Of a stretch of 64,000 bases of DNA, positions 1 to 8,660 are shown one piece after another. A program made the translations under genes and the position numbers. This DNA is from Streptomyces albus subsp. albus. GTDB taxonomy: Bacteria; Actinomycetota; Actinomycetes; Streptomycetales; Streptomycetaceae. The notes beneath the pieces were generated by a model. The model searched no databases. It was not told the origin of the DNA and saw nothing but the letters and a program-made list of their open reading frames with translations. The stretch is taken from positions 62,001 through 126,000 of the forward strand of contig NZ_JODR01000006.1 in NCBI RefSeq assembly GCF_000725885.1, read 5' to 3'. Each line of letters opens with the position of its first letter. The first letter of the stretch is position 1.

Positions 1-85
1 AGGCGTGTCGAAACGTCGGTCTCGGCCATGTCGTCCTTCTCGTCTCGCGCGTGCCGCGGCTCGGCGCGGTGCGGTGCTCCGGCGC

Positions 86-628
86 TCAGCCGTCGCGGTG
101 GTCCCCTTCGGGCCTTTCGACCCCTTCGGCGCCCTCGGCCGGGCCGGCTCCGGCGTCCTGGCCGGTCCGCGGCTCGGCGAAGTCGGCGGCGAACGACGCG
201 AAGTCGGCGGTGCGCCAGTGCTCCGGGCGCATGTGGAAGGCGATGTCGTCCTTGAGCTGGTCCGACGTGGCGGCGAGGTAGGCGCGGGCCTCGTCGGGGT
301 CCAGGTAGCGGTGAGCCAGGGCTTCCCTGACGTCCGGGCTCACCGGGTCGGCCACCGCCGTCACGGGGCCCTCGACGCTGACGTACCGGTAGGGCCGCCG
401 CTCGTCCTGGACGCAGAGGCTGAACCGCCCCGCCGCACGCAGCAGATGGGCCTTCACCGTCTGCCTGCCCGTCTCCACGACGATCTCCCCGCCGGGCTCG
501 TAGCCGTACCACACCGGCACGGCCAGGGGCGCCCGCCCACCGGTCCGGAAATCGGCGACGCTCAGCACCCCGACGTGCTGACCGGCGAGAAAACGTTCGC
601 GTTCCTGGCGCGACATGGCAGGCAACAT
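86..628 (-). CDS. Pyridoxamine 5'-phosphate oxidase-fold flavin/F420-binding protein
   Basis: A 180-residue split-barrel protein of the PPOX class. The N-terminal segment (MSRQERERFLAGQ, then VGVLSV) followed by a P-VWYGYEPGGEI strand pair and a late YVSVEGPV strand is typical of small actinobacterial flavin or F420 binders that act on unidentified substrates. Length fits the family. I start at 628 because AAGGAG lies 8 nt upstream; upstream ATGs at 646 and 652 have no ribosome site. The last 25 residues are low-complexity G/A/P/E. No partner gene lies on the same strand, so the substrate cannot be inferred. Confidence 0.75.
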   Translation of the reverse strand: MLPAMSRQERERFLAGQHVGVLSVADFRTGGRAPLAVPVWYGYEPGGEIVVETGRQTVKAHLLRAAGRFSLCVQDERRPYRYVSVEGPVTAVADPVSPDVREALAHRYLDPDEARAYLAATSDQLKDDIAFHMRPEHWRTADFASFAADFAEPRTGQDAGAGPAEGAEGVERPEGDHRDG

Positions 629-880
629 CCGCCCAACTCCTTGCATCGGCATCGGCTGCGGTACGCTATTCCGGTGGTTTCTCCCTGAAAAAGAATCCCG
701 GAAACGACGCGCCGCTCCCCGGAAAATTCACTGCGAAACCACCCTTTTGTGCCGTCCCGCCGGCGGCACCGGGGGGTTTTCAGCTTTCTCCGCACGCCCG
801 CGTGCGCGCGCGAGCCGCCCCCACCGCGGCGACGCCGAACCGGCGAGAAAATGCGGGGAACTCCCAGCGGGAGAATCCTC

Positions 881-2143
881 GTGAGGCTCAGAAACGCGCT
901 GCTCGATGTGACGCCTTTGCGGTCCTCACGGCCCTTCCGGCTGCTGTGGACGGGCCGGAGCCTCTCGGGCCTGGGCAGTCAGATGACCCTCGTCGCGGTC
1001 ATGTACCAGATCTGGGAGAGCACGCACAGCACCATGTGGACGGGGGCCGTCGGACTGGCCCAGGCCGTTCCGGTCCTCGTTCTCGGTCTGTTCGCCGGGG
1101 CGCTCGTGGACCGTGTGGACCGGCGGAAGATCTATCTGCTGACGACCGCCGGACAGGCCGTGTGCGCGCTGCTGCTGACCCTGCAGGCACTGCTCGCACC
1201 GCTGCCCCCCGCCGGAGTGCTCGCGCTGGTGGCCGCCCAGTCCTGCTGTGTCGCCGCGGGCGGACCGGCCGCCCGCACCTTCGTCCCGCACCTGCTGCCG
1301 CGCGAACAGCTCGCCGCGGGGCTCGCGTTGAACCGGATCTCCTTCCAGGGCGCCATGCTGGCCGGCCCCGCCCTGGGCGGGCTCGTCACAGGCGGTCTGG
1401 GCGTCGGCGTCTGCTACCTGACCGACGCCGTCACCTTCCTGGCGGCCTTCCTCGGCGCTCTCGGGCTGCCGCGGATGGCGCCCGGAGCCGAGTCCGCACG
1501 CCCCGGCGTACGCGGGGTACTCGACGGGCTGGCGTTCCTGGCCCGCACCCCGGCGATCCGCGGGGCGCTCCTGACCGATCTGGCCACCACCGTGCTGTCC
1601 ATGCCGATCAGCCTGTTCCCACTGATCAACGCGGAGCGGTTCGACGGCGACCCGCGCACCCTCGGACTGTTCCTCACCGCCGTGGCCGTGGGCGGCGTCG
1701 TCGCCTCCCTGTTCTCCGGGACGTTCACCCGGCTCCCCCGCCCCGGCCTGGTCATGCTCGCCGGGTCCGGCACCTGGGGCGTCGCGCTCGCCCTGTGCGG
1801 GGCGGCTCCCGGCGCGTGGACCGCGCTCGGCTGCCTCGCCCTGGCCGGGGCCGCCGACACCGTCTCCGTCGTCGCCCGCAGCACCGTCATCCAGACGCAC
1901 ACGCCCCTGGAACTCCTCGGCCGGGTCAGCGCCGCGGAACAGATCGTCGGTCAAGCCGGGCCGGACGTCGGCAACATGCGGGCCGGTGTCGTCGCCGACG
2001 TCACCTCCGGCACCACCGCCCTGGTCAGCGGCGGGCTGCTCTGCATCGGCGCGGTCGCCCTGGTGAGCGTCACCACGGCGGACCTGCGTTCCGCCTCCGC
2101 GCCCTCCCCTTCCCCCTCCTCCGAGGCGCCGGCCGGCCCGTAG
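881..2143 (+). CDS. MFS exporter, EntS-like (MFS_3) type
   Basis: About 420 residues with roughly twelve hydrophobic segments. The first helix region RLLWTGRSLSGLGSQ and the loop GALVDRVDRRK (MFS motif A) place it in the MFS_3 group, which includes the enterobactin exporter EntS and macrolide efflux proteins. It should export a small molecule across the cytoplasmic membrane by proton antiport; the substrate is unknown. I prefer the GTG at 881, with GGGAG about 8 nt upstream; an in-frame ATG at 851 would add 10 residues. The C-terminus is a short Ser/Pro-rich tail. It stands alone, with no biosynthetic neighbour on its strand. Confidence 0.8.
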   Translation: MRLRNALLDVTPLRSSRPFRLLWTGRSLSGLGSQMTLVAVMYQIWESTHSTMWTGAVGLAQAVPVLVLGLFAGALVDRVDRRKIYLLTTAGQAVCALLLTLQALLAPLPPAGVLALVAAQSCCVAAGGPAARTFVPHLLPREQLAAGLALNRISFQGAMLAGPALGGLVTGGLGVGVCYLTDAVTFLAAFLGALGLPRMAPGAESARPGVRGVLDGLAFLARTPAIRGALLTDLATTVLSMPISLFPLINAERFDGDPRTLGLFLTAVAVGGVVASLFSGTFTRLPRPGLVMLAGSGTWGVALALCGAAPGAWTALGCLALAGAADTVSVVARSTVIQTHTPLELLGRVSAAEQIVGQAGPDVGNMRAGVVADVTSGTTALVSGGLLCIGAVALVSVTTADLRSASAPSPSPSSEAPAGP

Positions 2144-2194
2144 CCAGGACGGCGCCGGACGGGGCCCGACGGGGCCTGATGATGACGCCCCATG

Positions 2195-2214
2195 TAGTCA
2201 AACTTGACTAGAGT
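2195..2214 (+). promoter_or_regulatory. Palindromic operator overlapping a leaderless-type -10 box
   Basis: TAGTCAA-AC-TTGACTA is a perfect 7-bp inverted repeat (2195-2210). Its last two bases are the start of TAGAGT (2209-2214), and exactly 7 nt separate TAGAGT from the ATG at 2222, the spacing of Streptomyces leaderless promoters. A repressor here would block RNA polymerase directly. The sequence style resembles MarR-family operators, but no MarR gene is present in the window. Confidence 0.65.
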
Positions 2215-2221
2215 GGCGGTT

Positions 2222-2926
2222 ATGAGCGAGGACACCATCCCGATACTGCCGTGCCGCACCCTCCAGCCCGTGCTCGACTTCTACACGGCGCTGGGCTTCG
2301 CGGTGACGTTCACCCAGCGCAGCCCCAACCCGTACGCCACCGTCCAACGCGGCGGCATCCAGCTCCAGTTCTTCGGCATGCGGCGGTACGATCCGGCCGG
2401 CTCCTACAGCACCTGCTACATCCGCACCGACGACGTCGACGCCCTGTACGAGGAGTTCCGTACCGGGCTCAGGACCGTGTACGGCAGGGTGCCCACCCGG
2501 GGCCTGCCCCGCATCGGCCCGCTGAGGGACACCTCCTACGGCATGCGGCAGTTCCTCATGACCGATCCGGGCGGGAACTGCCTCCGCGTCGGACAGCCCA
2601 CCGACACCGCGCACCACCACCGCCCCGCGCCCGAGGGCACATTCGCCCGCGCACTCCACCACGCCCTGCTCTTCGCCGACTCCCGGGATGACGCAACGGC
2701 GGCGGCGCGCGTCCTCGACCGGGCCCTGGCCCTCCCCGACGAACAGCCCACACCCGTGCAGCTCCTGCGCCTGCTCGTCCTGCGCGCGGATGTCGCCCGG
2801 AGACTGGGCGACGAGGAGACCGCACGGGCCGCGCTCGCGCGGGCCGACGCCGTGCGCCTCTCCCCCGAGGAGCGGGAGACCGCAGACGACGACCTGCTCC
2901 GGCTCGCCGATCTGCGGGGCGCCTGA
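2222..2926 (+). CDS. VOC (glyoxalase/bleomycin-resistance) protein with C-terminal helical extension
   Basis: A 234-residue protein. Residues 1 to about 125 form a VOC domain: IPILPCRTLQPVLDFYTALGF, then FFGMRRYDP and FLMTDPGGNCLRVG, as in bleomycin-resistance and fosfomycin/glyoxalase relatives. The remaining 100 residues are Ala/Arg/Leu-rich and predicted helical, resembling a TPR-like extension (LARALHHALLF onwards), which simple VOC proteins lack. Such proteins sequester or modify a small molecule. No ribosome site precedes the ATG; the -10 spacing suggests a leaderless transcript. The upstream palindrome suggests control by an unlinked repressor. Confidence 0.75.
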   Translation: MSEDTIPILPCRTLQPVLDFYTALGFAVTFTQRSPNPYATVQRGGIQLQFFGMRRYDPAGSYSTCYIRTDDVDALYEEFRTGLRTVYGRVPTRGLPRIGPLRDTSYGMRQFLMTDPGGNCLRVGQPTDTAHHHRPAPEGTFARALHHALLFADSRDDATAAARVLDRALALPDEQPTPVQLLRLLVLRADVARRLGDEETARAALARADAVRLSPEERETADDDLLRLADLRGA

Positions 2927-3078
2927 CGCGCTCCGGGCGCGACCGCGCACCACCCGCGCCCGCCGGTGCCCCGGGCGGGGCGGTCCGGTCCCGCCGGGAG
3001 CGGCGCCCGCGCGGCAACAGGGCGGGGGCCCGCCCCCGGGGTGCCGGCCGGGCCCCGCCTGATCGGCGTGTCAGCTGC

Positions 3079-3408
3079 TCAGCCCTCCTGCCAGCTGGCG
3101 CTGCCCGCCCCCGTGCTGAACCAGGCGCAGGTGGCGGACGAGGAACCGCGGGCGCCGGGGTTCAGCGTGACCCAGTTGCCCGACACGTCGGGCGCCATCC
3201 CGCAGACCACCTTGACCCGGAAAGCGATCGCCCGGTTGGTGTTGTTGGTGCAGTCCGCGCGTCCCACCTTGCCGCTGACCGAGGTCGTGCAGGACAGCGC
3301 GTTCTGCACCGGCGCGGGCGCCGCCTGTGCCGAGCTCGCCCCCAGCACCGGCAGCATCGTCACGGCCGCGCCGGCCGCCAGTGCGGCCACAGTCTTACGG
3401 AATGCCAT
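3079..3408 (-). CDS. Small secreted Cys-containing protein, function unknown
   Basis: 109 residues. The N-terminus (MAFRKTVAALAAGAAVTM..., cleavage probable after SSAQA at about residue 29) is a Sec signal peptide. The mature part, about 80 residues, has four cysteines (SCTT, ADCT, VVCG, ATCA), enough for two disulfides, in a Ser/Gly/Asn-rich beta-type sequence. GGGGGAG lies just before the ATG. I do not recognise the family. It is divergent from the secreted protease downstream, so both may be part of the extracellular protein set. Confidence 0.65.
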   Translation of the reverse strand: MAFRKTVAALAAGAAVTMLPVLGASSAQAAPAPVQNALSCTTSVSGKVGRADCTNNTNRAIAFRVKVVCGMAPDVSGNWVTLNPGARGSSSATCAWFSTGAGSASWQEG

Positions 3409-3722
3409 GTCTCCCCCTTGTTCCGTTCACGGGATCTTGCGTGGTCCAGAAAACCAGCGCCGCACCGCGCCCGGTACCTGTCGGATGTCAGGGGAGCCCG
3501 CGCCGCCCCCGCGCTCCCTCCCCGGGCGCCACCGGGCCCGCGCCGCACGGCAGTTGTCGGACGCCGCGGAGGTGCCGCGTCCCCCGGCGGATGCGTGGGC
3601 ATAACCGCGCGCTATGGAAAAGTGTTATTACCCGATCCTCTCGGCTTCCGGAATCCTGGTTCCCGGTACTTCCCCTGCCCCCCACGCGCGGGATGACCGC
3701 GTGTCTTCGGAAACGAGGAACC
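3409..3722. other. Divergent intergenic region between secreted protein and protease
   Basis: 314 bp holding the promoters of the divergent small secreted protein and serine protease. The stretch 3600-3660 is noticeably less GC-rich (TATGGAAAAGTGTTATTACC) than its surroundings, as expected for a promoter region. I see no clear hexamer pair or palindrome. Confidence 0.4.
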
Positions 3723-4436
3723 TTGCGAATAACCAGGATTCTCCCCACGCTCATCGCCGCCTTACTGGCCGCACTCACCCTCAGCACCGCCGCGACCGCA
3801 CAGGACCGCGCCCCCGACAGCGGCCCGAAGCCCATCATCGGCGGCGGCTACGCCCAAAGCGGGCCCTGGGCCGCCCGGCTGTTCTCCGGCGGCAGACAGA
3901 CCTGCAGCTCCACGATCATCGCCCCCACCTGGATCCTCACCGCCAAGCACTGCGTCAGCGGCGGAGCACTGTCCTTCCGCATCGGCAGCCTGGACCAGAC
4001 CTCCGGCGGCACCACGGCCAACGGCACTCAGGTCTACACCCACTCGTCCGCGGACCTGGCCCTGGTCCGCCTCGACCGGTCCGTCCAGGGCACCTACGCC
4101 ACGCTCGGCCAGCCGGGCTCGGTGTCCGTCGGCCAGACCGTGCAGGTCTACGGCTGGGGCGCGACATCCCAGTGCGGTCAGGAGATCAACTGTCAGTCCC
4201 GTCTCCTCAAGGTCGCCAACGTCGTCGTCACCGGCGGCTGCCGCGACGCCTACAACGGCTCCGCCATCTGTGCCCGGCGCGGCGACGGCATCACCGCGGG
4301 CGGCGACTCGGGCGGTCCGATGATGGCCGGCGGCGTCCAGGTCGGCGTGGCCTCCACCAGCGACCGGCAGACCACCACCGCGTACACGAACGTGACCCAG
4401 TACCGTTCCTGGATCCAGTCCGTCGCGGGCGTCTGA
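3723..4436 (+). CDS. Secreted trypsin-like serine protease (S1 family)
   Basis: 237 residues counted from TTG 3723, with GAGG four bases upstream; ATG 3693 in the same frame is an alternative without a ribosome site. A Sec signal peptide (residues 1 to about 26, ending TAATAQ) is followed by a short propeptide and the mature-like start IIGGGYAQ. The catalytic triad is visible: His76 in LTAKHC, Asp111 in SADLALV, Ser196 in GGDSGGP. Six cysteines outside the signal fit three disulfides. It should be an extracellular endopeptidase. A strong terminator hairpin follows. Confidence 0.88.
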   Translation: MRITRILPTLIAALLAALTLSTAATAQDRAPDSGPKPIIGGGYAQSGPWAARLFSGGRQTCSSTIIAPTWILTAKHCVSGGALSFRIGSLDQTSGGTTANGTQVYTHSSADLALVRLDRSVQGTYATLGQPGSVSVGQTVQVYGWGATSQCGQEINCQSRLLKVANVVVTGGCRDAYNGSAICARRGDGITAGGDSGGPMMAGGVQVGVASTSDRQTTTAYTNVTQYRSWIQSVAGV

Positions 4437-4481
4437 CCGGCGGACACGGCATCACCGGCCGGACCACGGCCACAACGCGCC

Positions 4482-4524
4482 GGTGCGGGGTGGGGAGGCT
4501 CGCTGAGCCGCCCCACCCCGCACC
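4482..4524. terminator. Strong bidirectional terminator hairpin
   Basis: A perfect 14-bp stem (GGTGCGGGGTGGGG, 4482-4495, with its complement at 4511-4524). The loop contains a further 5-bp stem, GGCTC-GCT-GAGCC. It lies between the convergent protease and APH-family genes and can serve both. Confidence 0.85.
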
Positions 4525-4584
4525 TGTGCGACCTCCCCGGGCCCGGACGGGACAAGCACCTCCGGGGGCCCCTGGGCCGGATGA

Positions 4585-5484
4585 TCAGCCGGTCAGCGCC
4601 TCGGTGATCTGACGGGTCGTCTGCGCTGCGACGCGGGGATCGACGGCGGCATAGGTCGAGTAGGCGTTCAGTCCGGTGGCCAGGGCCCAGCCGCGGCCCC
4701 GGGTCCAGGTGGCGTCGTCCACGCCGAGCGTTGCCCGGAAGACGGCCCGGCTTCCGGCGGACATCAGGGTGAAGGCGATGGTCAGGTCACAGGCCGGATC
4801 GCCGATGCCGAGCCCGCCGAAGTCGATGACCGCGCTGAGGCGGCCGTCGACGGTCAGCAGGTTGCCGGTGTGGAAGTCGCCGTGGAACCAGACCGGAGGA
4901 CCATCCCACGCGGGGGCGCTCAGTGCCGCGTCCCACAGCTCGGTCATGGCGGCGGCGTCGAACGCGTCACCGGCCTCGGCGATGGCGGCCCGCGTCGCAC
5001 GGTCCCGGTCGGCCAGCTGCTGACCGGCGAGTTCCCCGGGCACGTCCCCGGCCGGGAAGTCCGCGGGCACGAAGGCCTGGAGGGCGGTGAGGAATTCCGC
5101 CAGACGGACGGCGGTCCGGGATGAGCCGGCCAGGGCCTCGACGGTCGCCACCTCGCCGTCCAGCCAGCGGGCCACCGCCCAGGGCCACGGATAGCCGAAG
5201 CCGGGCTCCCCCACCCCCACCGGCACCGGAACGGCCAGCGGCAGGTGCGGGGCGAGCCTGGGCAGCCACTCGTACTCCTTCGCGGCCTGCCCGACGGCTC
5301 CCGCATGGCGGGGCAGCCGGACGGACAGGTCCTCGCCCAGCCGGTAGATCACATGGTCCGAGCCGGCCGGGTCGAGCAGCCTGAGAGGCAGCCCGGCCCA
5401 CTGCGGGAACTGCGTGTCCACCAGGCGCCTGGCCAGCGCGGCGTCGATCGCGGGGCGGGGGTGTGCGGTGGAGCCTGTTGCCAC
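4585..5484 (-). CDS. Aminoglycoside phosphotransferase-family kinase (APH)
   Basis: 299 residues with the small-molecule kinase fold. Key motifs: HVIYRLGEDLSVRLPR (nucleotide-binding beta strands), then WFHGDFHTGNLL with the catalytic Asp, then VIDFGGLGIGDPACDL with the metal-binding Asp. This is the APH(3'')/choline-kinase-like set common in streptomycetes. It would phosphorylate an aminoglycoside-like or other hydroxylated metabolite; the sequence does not fix the substrate, and many chromosomal homologues confer no resistance. It is a single gene between two strong terminators. Confidence 0.82.
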   Translation of the reverse strand: MATGSTAHPRPAIDAALARRLVDTQFPQWAGLPLRLLDPAGSDHVIYRLGEDLSVRLPRHAGAVGQAAKEYEWLPRLAPHLPLAVPVPVGVGEPGFGYPWPWAVARWLDGEVATVEALAGSSRTAVRLAEFLTALQAFVPADFPAGDVPGELAGQQLADRDRATRAAIAEAGDAFDAAAMTELWDAALSAPAWDGPPVWFHGDFHTGNLLTVDGRLSAVIDFGGLGIGDPACDLTIAFTLMSAGSRAVFRATLGVDDATWTRGRGWALATGLNAYSTYAAVDPRVAAQTTRQITEALTG

Positions 5485-5598
5485 GGTCCGCTCCTGTGGT
5501 GGGCCCGCTCGGTGCGGCGGGCAGTCGGAGCCATCACAGTGCTTCGTGGACGCGTGTGTCGATCGGTTTTCCCGGCCGGTGAGGGCGCCGGGAGGGGT

Positions 5599-5631
5599 GG
5601 GGCGGCCCGCCGGTGTCCGGCGGGCCGCCCC
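5599..5631 (-). terminator. Terminator after lamin-tail-like gene
   Basis: A perfect 15-bp stem (GGGGCGGCCCGCCGG with loop TGT) directly downstream of the minus-strand gene ending at 5644, separating it from the APH-family gene. Confidence 0.85.
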
Positions 5632-5643
5632 GGTACGCTCAGA

Positions 5644-6096
5644 TCAGCACATCTTGTAGTCCTTGCGGGACGAGTTGTAGGCGCACGAGTCGTGCAGCTT
5701 CCCCGAGGGCTTGTACAGGCGGGCCTTGTCCTTGGTGTTGTTCCACACGTACCACTTGCGGCCCTGGTACAGGTGACCGGCGGACTTGGTGCCCTTGCCC
5801 GTGTGGACCTTCACCGTCTTGCCCGCGCTGATGCGGTAGGAGGGGAAGGTGTAGGTGTGTCCGGCGCTGTCCTTGAGCTTGAAGCCCTTCATCTGGAAGG
5901 CGGACCGTGTGCTGTTCTTGATCTGGACGTACTCGGCGTTGAGCGAGGAGTTGCCGCCCCGGTCGCTGCCGGGACTGTCGTAGTACACCTTGTAGATGTG
6001 TACCGAACCGGCCGCCTGTGCCGGTGAGGGCAGGAGCAGGAGCGAGCCGGCGGCTGCCGCCGCGAGAGCCATGGCAGCGCTGCGTATACGGAGCAT
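5644..6096 (-). CDS. Secreted lamin-tail (LTD)-like protein
   Basis: 150 residues from ATG 6096. A Sec signal peptide occupies about residues 1-28 (ends SPAQA). The mature protein is an Ig-like beta domain with the lamin-tail signature: LNAEYVQIKNSTRSAFQMKG, then LKDSAGHTYTFP, then ISAGKTVKVHTG and YVWNNTKDKARLY. Small LTD proteins like this are common in streptomycetes; their role is not established (cell-wall or DNA association has been suggested for the fold). Two C-terminal cysteines could pair. Confidence 0.75.
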   Translation of the reverse strand: MLRIRSAAMALAAAAAGSLLLLPSPAQAAGSVHIYKVYYDSPGSDRGGNSSLNAEYVQIKNSTRSAFQMKGFKLKDSAGHTYTFPSYRISAGKTVKVHTGKGTKSAGHLYQGRKWYVWNNTKDKARLYKPSGKLHDSCAYNSSRKDYKMC

Positions 6097-6319
6097 CGTG
6101 GTGTTGTGTCCTTCATTCGGGCTGGGTCCCCCCACGGGCCCAGCAGACGCTCCACATTATTCACTTCATCATCACATTCGGAGGCCCGTTACCCAACCGC
6201 GACCATGACCGCCGCACGGCCTGCCCAGCCCCCGCGTCGGCGACAGGGGAAGCGGCGGTCGCGAGAGCGGCGGCGGATATCGGGTTGCCGCGCCCGGCCG
6301 CGCAGCCCAGCCTCTACTC

Positions 6320-6820
6320 GTGATCGACACGCAGGTATTGACGACGGACGACTGGCCACTGTGGCGCGCGCTGCGGCTGGCGGCTCTGGCGGACGCCCCG
6401 TACGCGTTCGCCGCCCGGCTCGCCGACTGGCAGGGCGAGGGCGACCGTGAGGAGCGGTGGCGGGCCCGCCTGGCAATTCCCGGCTCCCGCCAGCTCGTGG
6501 CCCGCCTCGACGGGGAACCCGCTGGCATGGCGAGCGGTGTGCCCGGCCCGCAGGACGACGCCGTGGAAGTGATCTCCCTGTGGGTACGCCCGGAGGCACG
6601 CGGCAAGGGCGTCGCCGACCACCTGCTGCACCGGCTGGAGGAGTGGGCGGCACAGTCGGCGGGAGCCCGCCGACTGCACCTGTCGGTCTCCCCCGACAAC
6701 CGGGCCGCCCTCGCCCTGTACGAGCGCAACGGATTCCGCGACACGAAAGAGCCCGGCGATCCGCTGCCGGACGGCCGTACGCACCTCGTTCTGGCCAAGG
6801 CGCTCGGCGGCACCCGGTAG
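6320..6820 (+). CDS. GNAT-family N-acetyltransferase
   Basis: 166 residues from GTG 6320. Acetyl-CoA binding motif A is clear: LWVRPEARGKGVADHLL (R-x-x-G-x-G/A-type loop), with motif B LYERNGFRDT. The N-terminal strand LTTDDWPLWRALRLAAL and AFAARL fit the RimI/small-molecule GNAT group. It transfers an acetyl group to an unidentified amine. No ribosome site is evident. It converges on the five-gene operon downstream. Confidence 0.8.
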   Translation: MIDTQVLTTDDWPLWRALRLAALADAPYAFAARLADWQGEGDREERWRARLAIPGSRQLVARLDGEPAGMASGVPGPQDDAVEVISLWVRPEARGKGVADHLLHRLEEWAAQSAGARRLHLSVSPDNRAALALYERNGFRDTKEPGDPLPDGRTHLVLAKALGGTR

Positions 6821-6840
6821 CAGCGCCCGCCACTGCGTCA

Positions 6841-6862
6841 CGCCGCGTGCTGCCTCGCGGCG
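6841..6862. terminator. Short hairpin between convergent genes
   Basis: A 7-bp perfect stem (CGCCGCG at 6841, CGCGGCG at 6856) with an 8-nt loop lies between the GNAT gene and the last gene of the minus-strand operon. It is a weaker terminator candidate than others in the window. Confidence 0.45.
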
Positions 6863-6871
6863 CCGAGGCCC

Positions 6872-8083
6872 TTACGAGGCGTCCGCCTCCGCGGGAAGCC
6901 GTCGCGGCGCCGGCTGCCAGGGGATGCGCGTGGCGCACAGCGCCACCAGGAACGCCGAGGCGGCGACGACGCCCATGCCCCACACCAGGCTGCTCTGCTG
7001 CGCGACGAACCCGATGAACGGCGGTCCGGCCAGCAGGCCCGTCGTACCCATGGCCGCGACGACGGTGAGGGAGTCCGACCCCTGCTTGGCCGCCGCCACG
7101 TAGACGCAGGGGGTGACGGCGGCGATGCCCAGACCGACGCAGGCGAAGCCCAGGAGCGCGGGGACCACGCCGCCCACGGCGAGCGCGAAGACGAGTCCGG
7201 CACCGGCCAGGGCGCTGCCCAGGAGCACCACGCGCCGGTCCCCCCAGCGGGCGCGCCAGCGGTCGGCGAAGAGCCGGGCGACGACCATCATCCCGGACAC
7301 CACGGCGATGCCCATGGGCGCGAGCTGGGCCGAGGCGTGGGCGACGTCCTTCATGTAGAGGCTGGACCAGTCGTTCATGGCGCCCTCGGTCACGGTGCCG
7401 AACGCCATGGCGCAGCACATCCACACCGTCATCCGGCCCGGCAGGCTCCATCCGGTGCGGCGCTTCTCCTTCCGCGCCTCCTCCTTCCCCGGAGCGGAGG
7501 TGCCCGCGCCGGGCTCGGGGAGCAGGCCGGTGCGGGCCGCCGCGCCGAGCACCAGGAGGAGCACCGCGGCCACGGCGAAGTGCGCCGTGACCGAGGGGGT
7601 TGCGGCGGTCATGGCGGAGGCCACGGCGGCGGCGAGGAGGGAGCCGCCGCTGAAGGTGGCGTGGAGCCTGGCCATGGCGTTGCGCCCGTACGTCTCCTCC
7701 AGTGCGGCTCCCTGGGCGTTCATCGCGGTGTTGAGGCAGCCCACGAAGACGCCGTCGGCGCACAGCACCAGCAGGGCCACCGGGTAGTTCGGCGCCGCGG
7801 CCAGTGCGAGGAGCAGCACGGTCAGGCCGAGCAGGGACAGCAGGGCCAGGCGCTGCGAGCCGAGCCGCCGCATCAGTACGGCCACGAGCGGGAAGGACAC
7901 CGACGCCCCGACGCCCGCGGCCATCAGGAGCACCCCGACCTCGCCCGCGGTCAGGCCGAGGTCGGTCTTGAGGGCGGGTATCCGGGCCGCCCAGGTGGCG
8001 TACTGGAAACCGAGGGCGCAGAACAGCGCGGCGATGGCCAACTGGCCGCGTACGGCGGGGTCATGGGCACGGGTCACATGCAT
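6872..8083 (-). CDS. MFS transporter (YbjJ-like), last gene of PhyH/PLP operon
   Basis: 403 residues with about twelve hydrophobic segments. The start ALGFQYATWAARIPALKTDLGLT and DGVFVGCLNTAMNAQG resemble the YbjJ-type MFS group. It starts 4 bp after the stop of the GNAT gene, so it is almost certainly co-transcribed with the four upstream genes. The likely role is export of the operon's product, although import cannot be excluded. No cytoplasmic regulatory domain is visible. Confidence 0.8.
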   Translation of the reverse strand: MHVTRAHDPAVRGQLAIAALFCALGFQYATWAARIPALKTDLGLTAGEVGVLLMAAGVGASVSFPLVAVLMRRLGSQRLALLSLLGLTVLLLALAAAPNYPVALLVLCADGVFVGCLNTAMNAQGAALEETYGRNAMARLHATFSGGSLLAAAVASAMTAATPSVTAHFAVAAVLLLVLGAAARTGLLPEPGAGTSAPGKEEARKEKRRTGWSLPGRMTVWMCCAMAFGTVTEGAMNDWSSLYMKDVAHASAQLAPMGIAVVSGMMVVARLFADRWRARWGDRRVVLLGSALAGAGLVFALAVGGVVPALLGFACVGLGIAAVTPCVYVAAAKQGSDSLTVVAAMGTTGLLAGPPFIGFVAQQSSLVWGMGVVAASAFLVALCATRIPWQPAPRRLPAEADAS

Positions 8084-8087
8084 CAGC

Positions 8088-8660
8088 TCACTTCGTCGGG
8101 CACGGGCCGGCCGCGCGGTGCCGGGCTGGCCGGCGGGTCGGTTGTCCGGCGGCCGGCAGCGCTCGGGACATGTAGACGGCGTTCTTGCCGTAACCGGCCG
8201 GGGTGCCGGCGGCGGGCTGCGGGGTGAAGCCGCGTGCCGCCCAGAACCGCTGGCTGCGCCCCACGGCCACCAGGGAGATCTGCTCGTAGCCCCGGGCCAG
8301 TGCCGTCCGCGTCAGGTGGTGCAGCAGCCGCTGTGCCAGTCCTCTGCGGCGCAGCCGGGGGGCGACCACCAGATCGTGGAGGTGGAGATTGCGGGAGCCG
8401 GACACCGGCTGCCGTGTCGCCGTCGGGCCGAGGTACAGGTCGGGGTAGTCGAACGGCGGGAAGGGCAGGGCCACCAGATATCCGCCGGGGCGGGAGTCGA
8501 CGGTGAGGACGAAGCACGTCTCGGGCGAGACCTCGGCCTTGGAGCGGAGCGCCGCTTGTCCCTCGGACAGTCCCAGGGGCAGGTAGGTGCGGCGTTCCAG
8601 TTCGGCGATGCGGTCCCAGTCGGCGTCGGTGATGGCGCGTATGCGTACCTCGTCGCTCAC
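8088..8660 (-). CDS. GNAT acetyltransferase of the PhyH/PLP operon
   Basis: 190 residues from GTG 8660. That codon overlaps the stop of the upstream decarboxylase (GTGA), indicating translational coupling; the longer in-frame ATG at 8711 is therefore unlikely. The acetyl-CoA loop is LVVAPRLRRRGLAQRLLHHL, with AARGFTP as motif B. The tail from about residue 165 is Ala/Pro/Arg-rich. In this operon it could N-acetylate an amine released by the PLP decarboxylase, or form an amide for self-protection; both are inferences. Confidence 0.8.
   Translation of the reverse strand: MSDEVRIRAITDADWDRIAELERRTYLPLGLSEGQAALRSKAEVSPETCFVLTVDSRPGGYLVALPFPPFDYPDLYLGPTATRQPVSGSRNLHLHDLVVAPRLRRRGLAQRLLHHLTRTALARGYEQISLVAVGRSQRFWAARGFTPQPAAGTPAGYGKNAVYMSRALPAAGQPTRRPARHRAAGPCPTK

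Noticed and set aside
3020..3060. Terminator downstream of the VOC gene at 2222
   Set aside because: GC-rich runs can fold in several ways with short loops; no single convincing stem.
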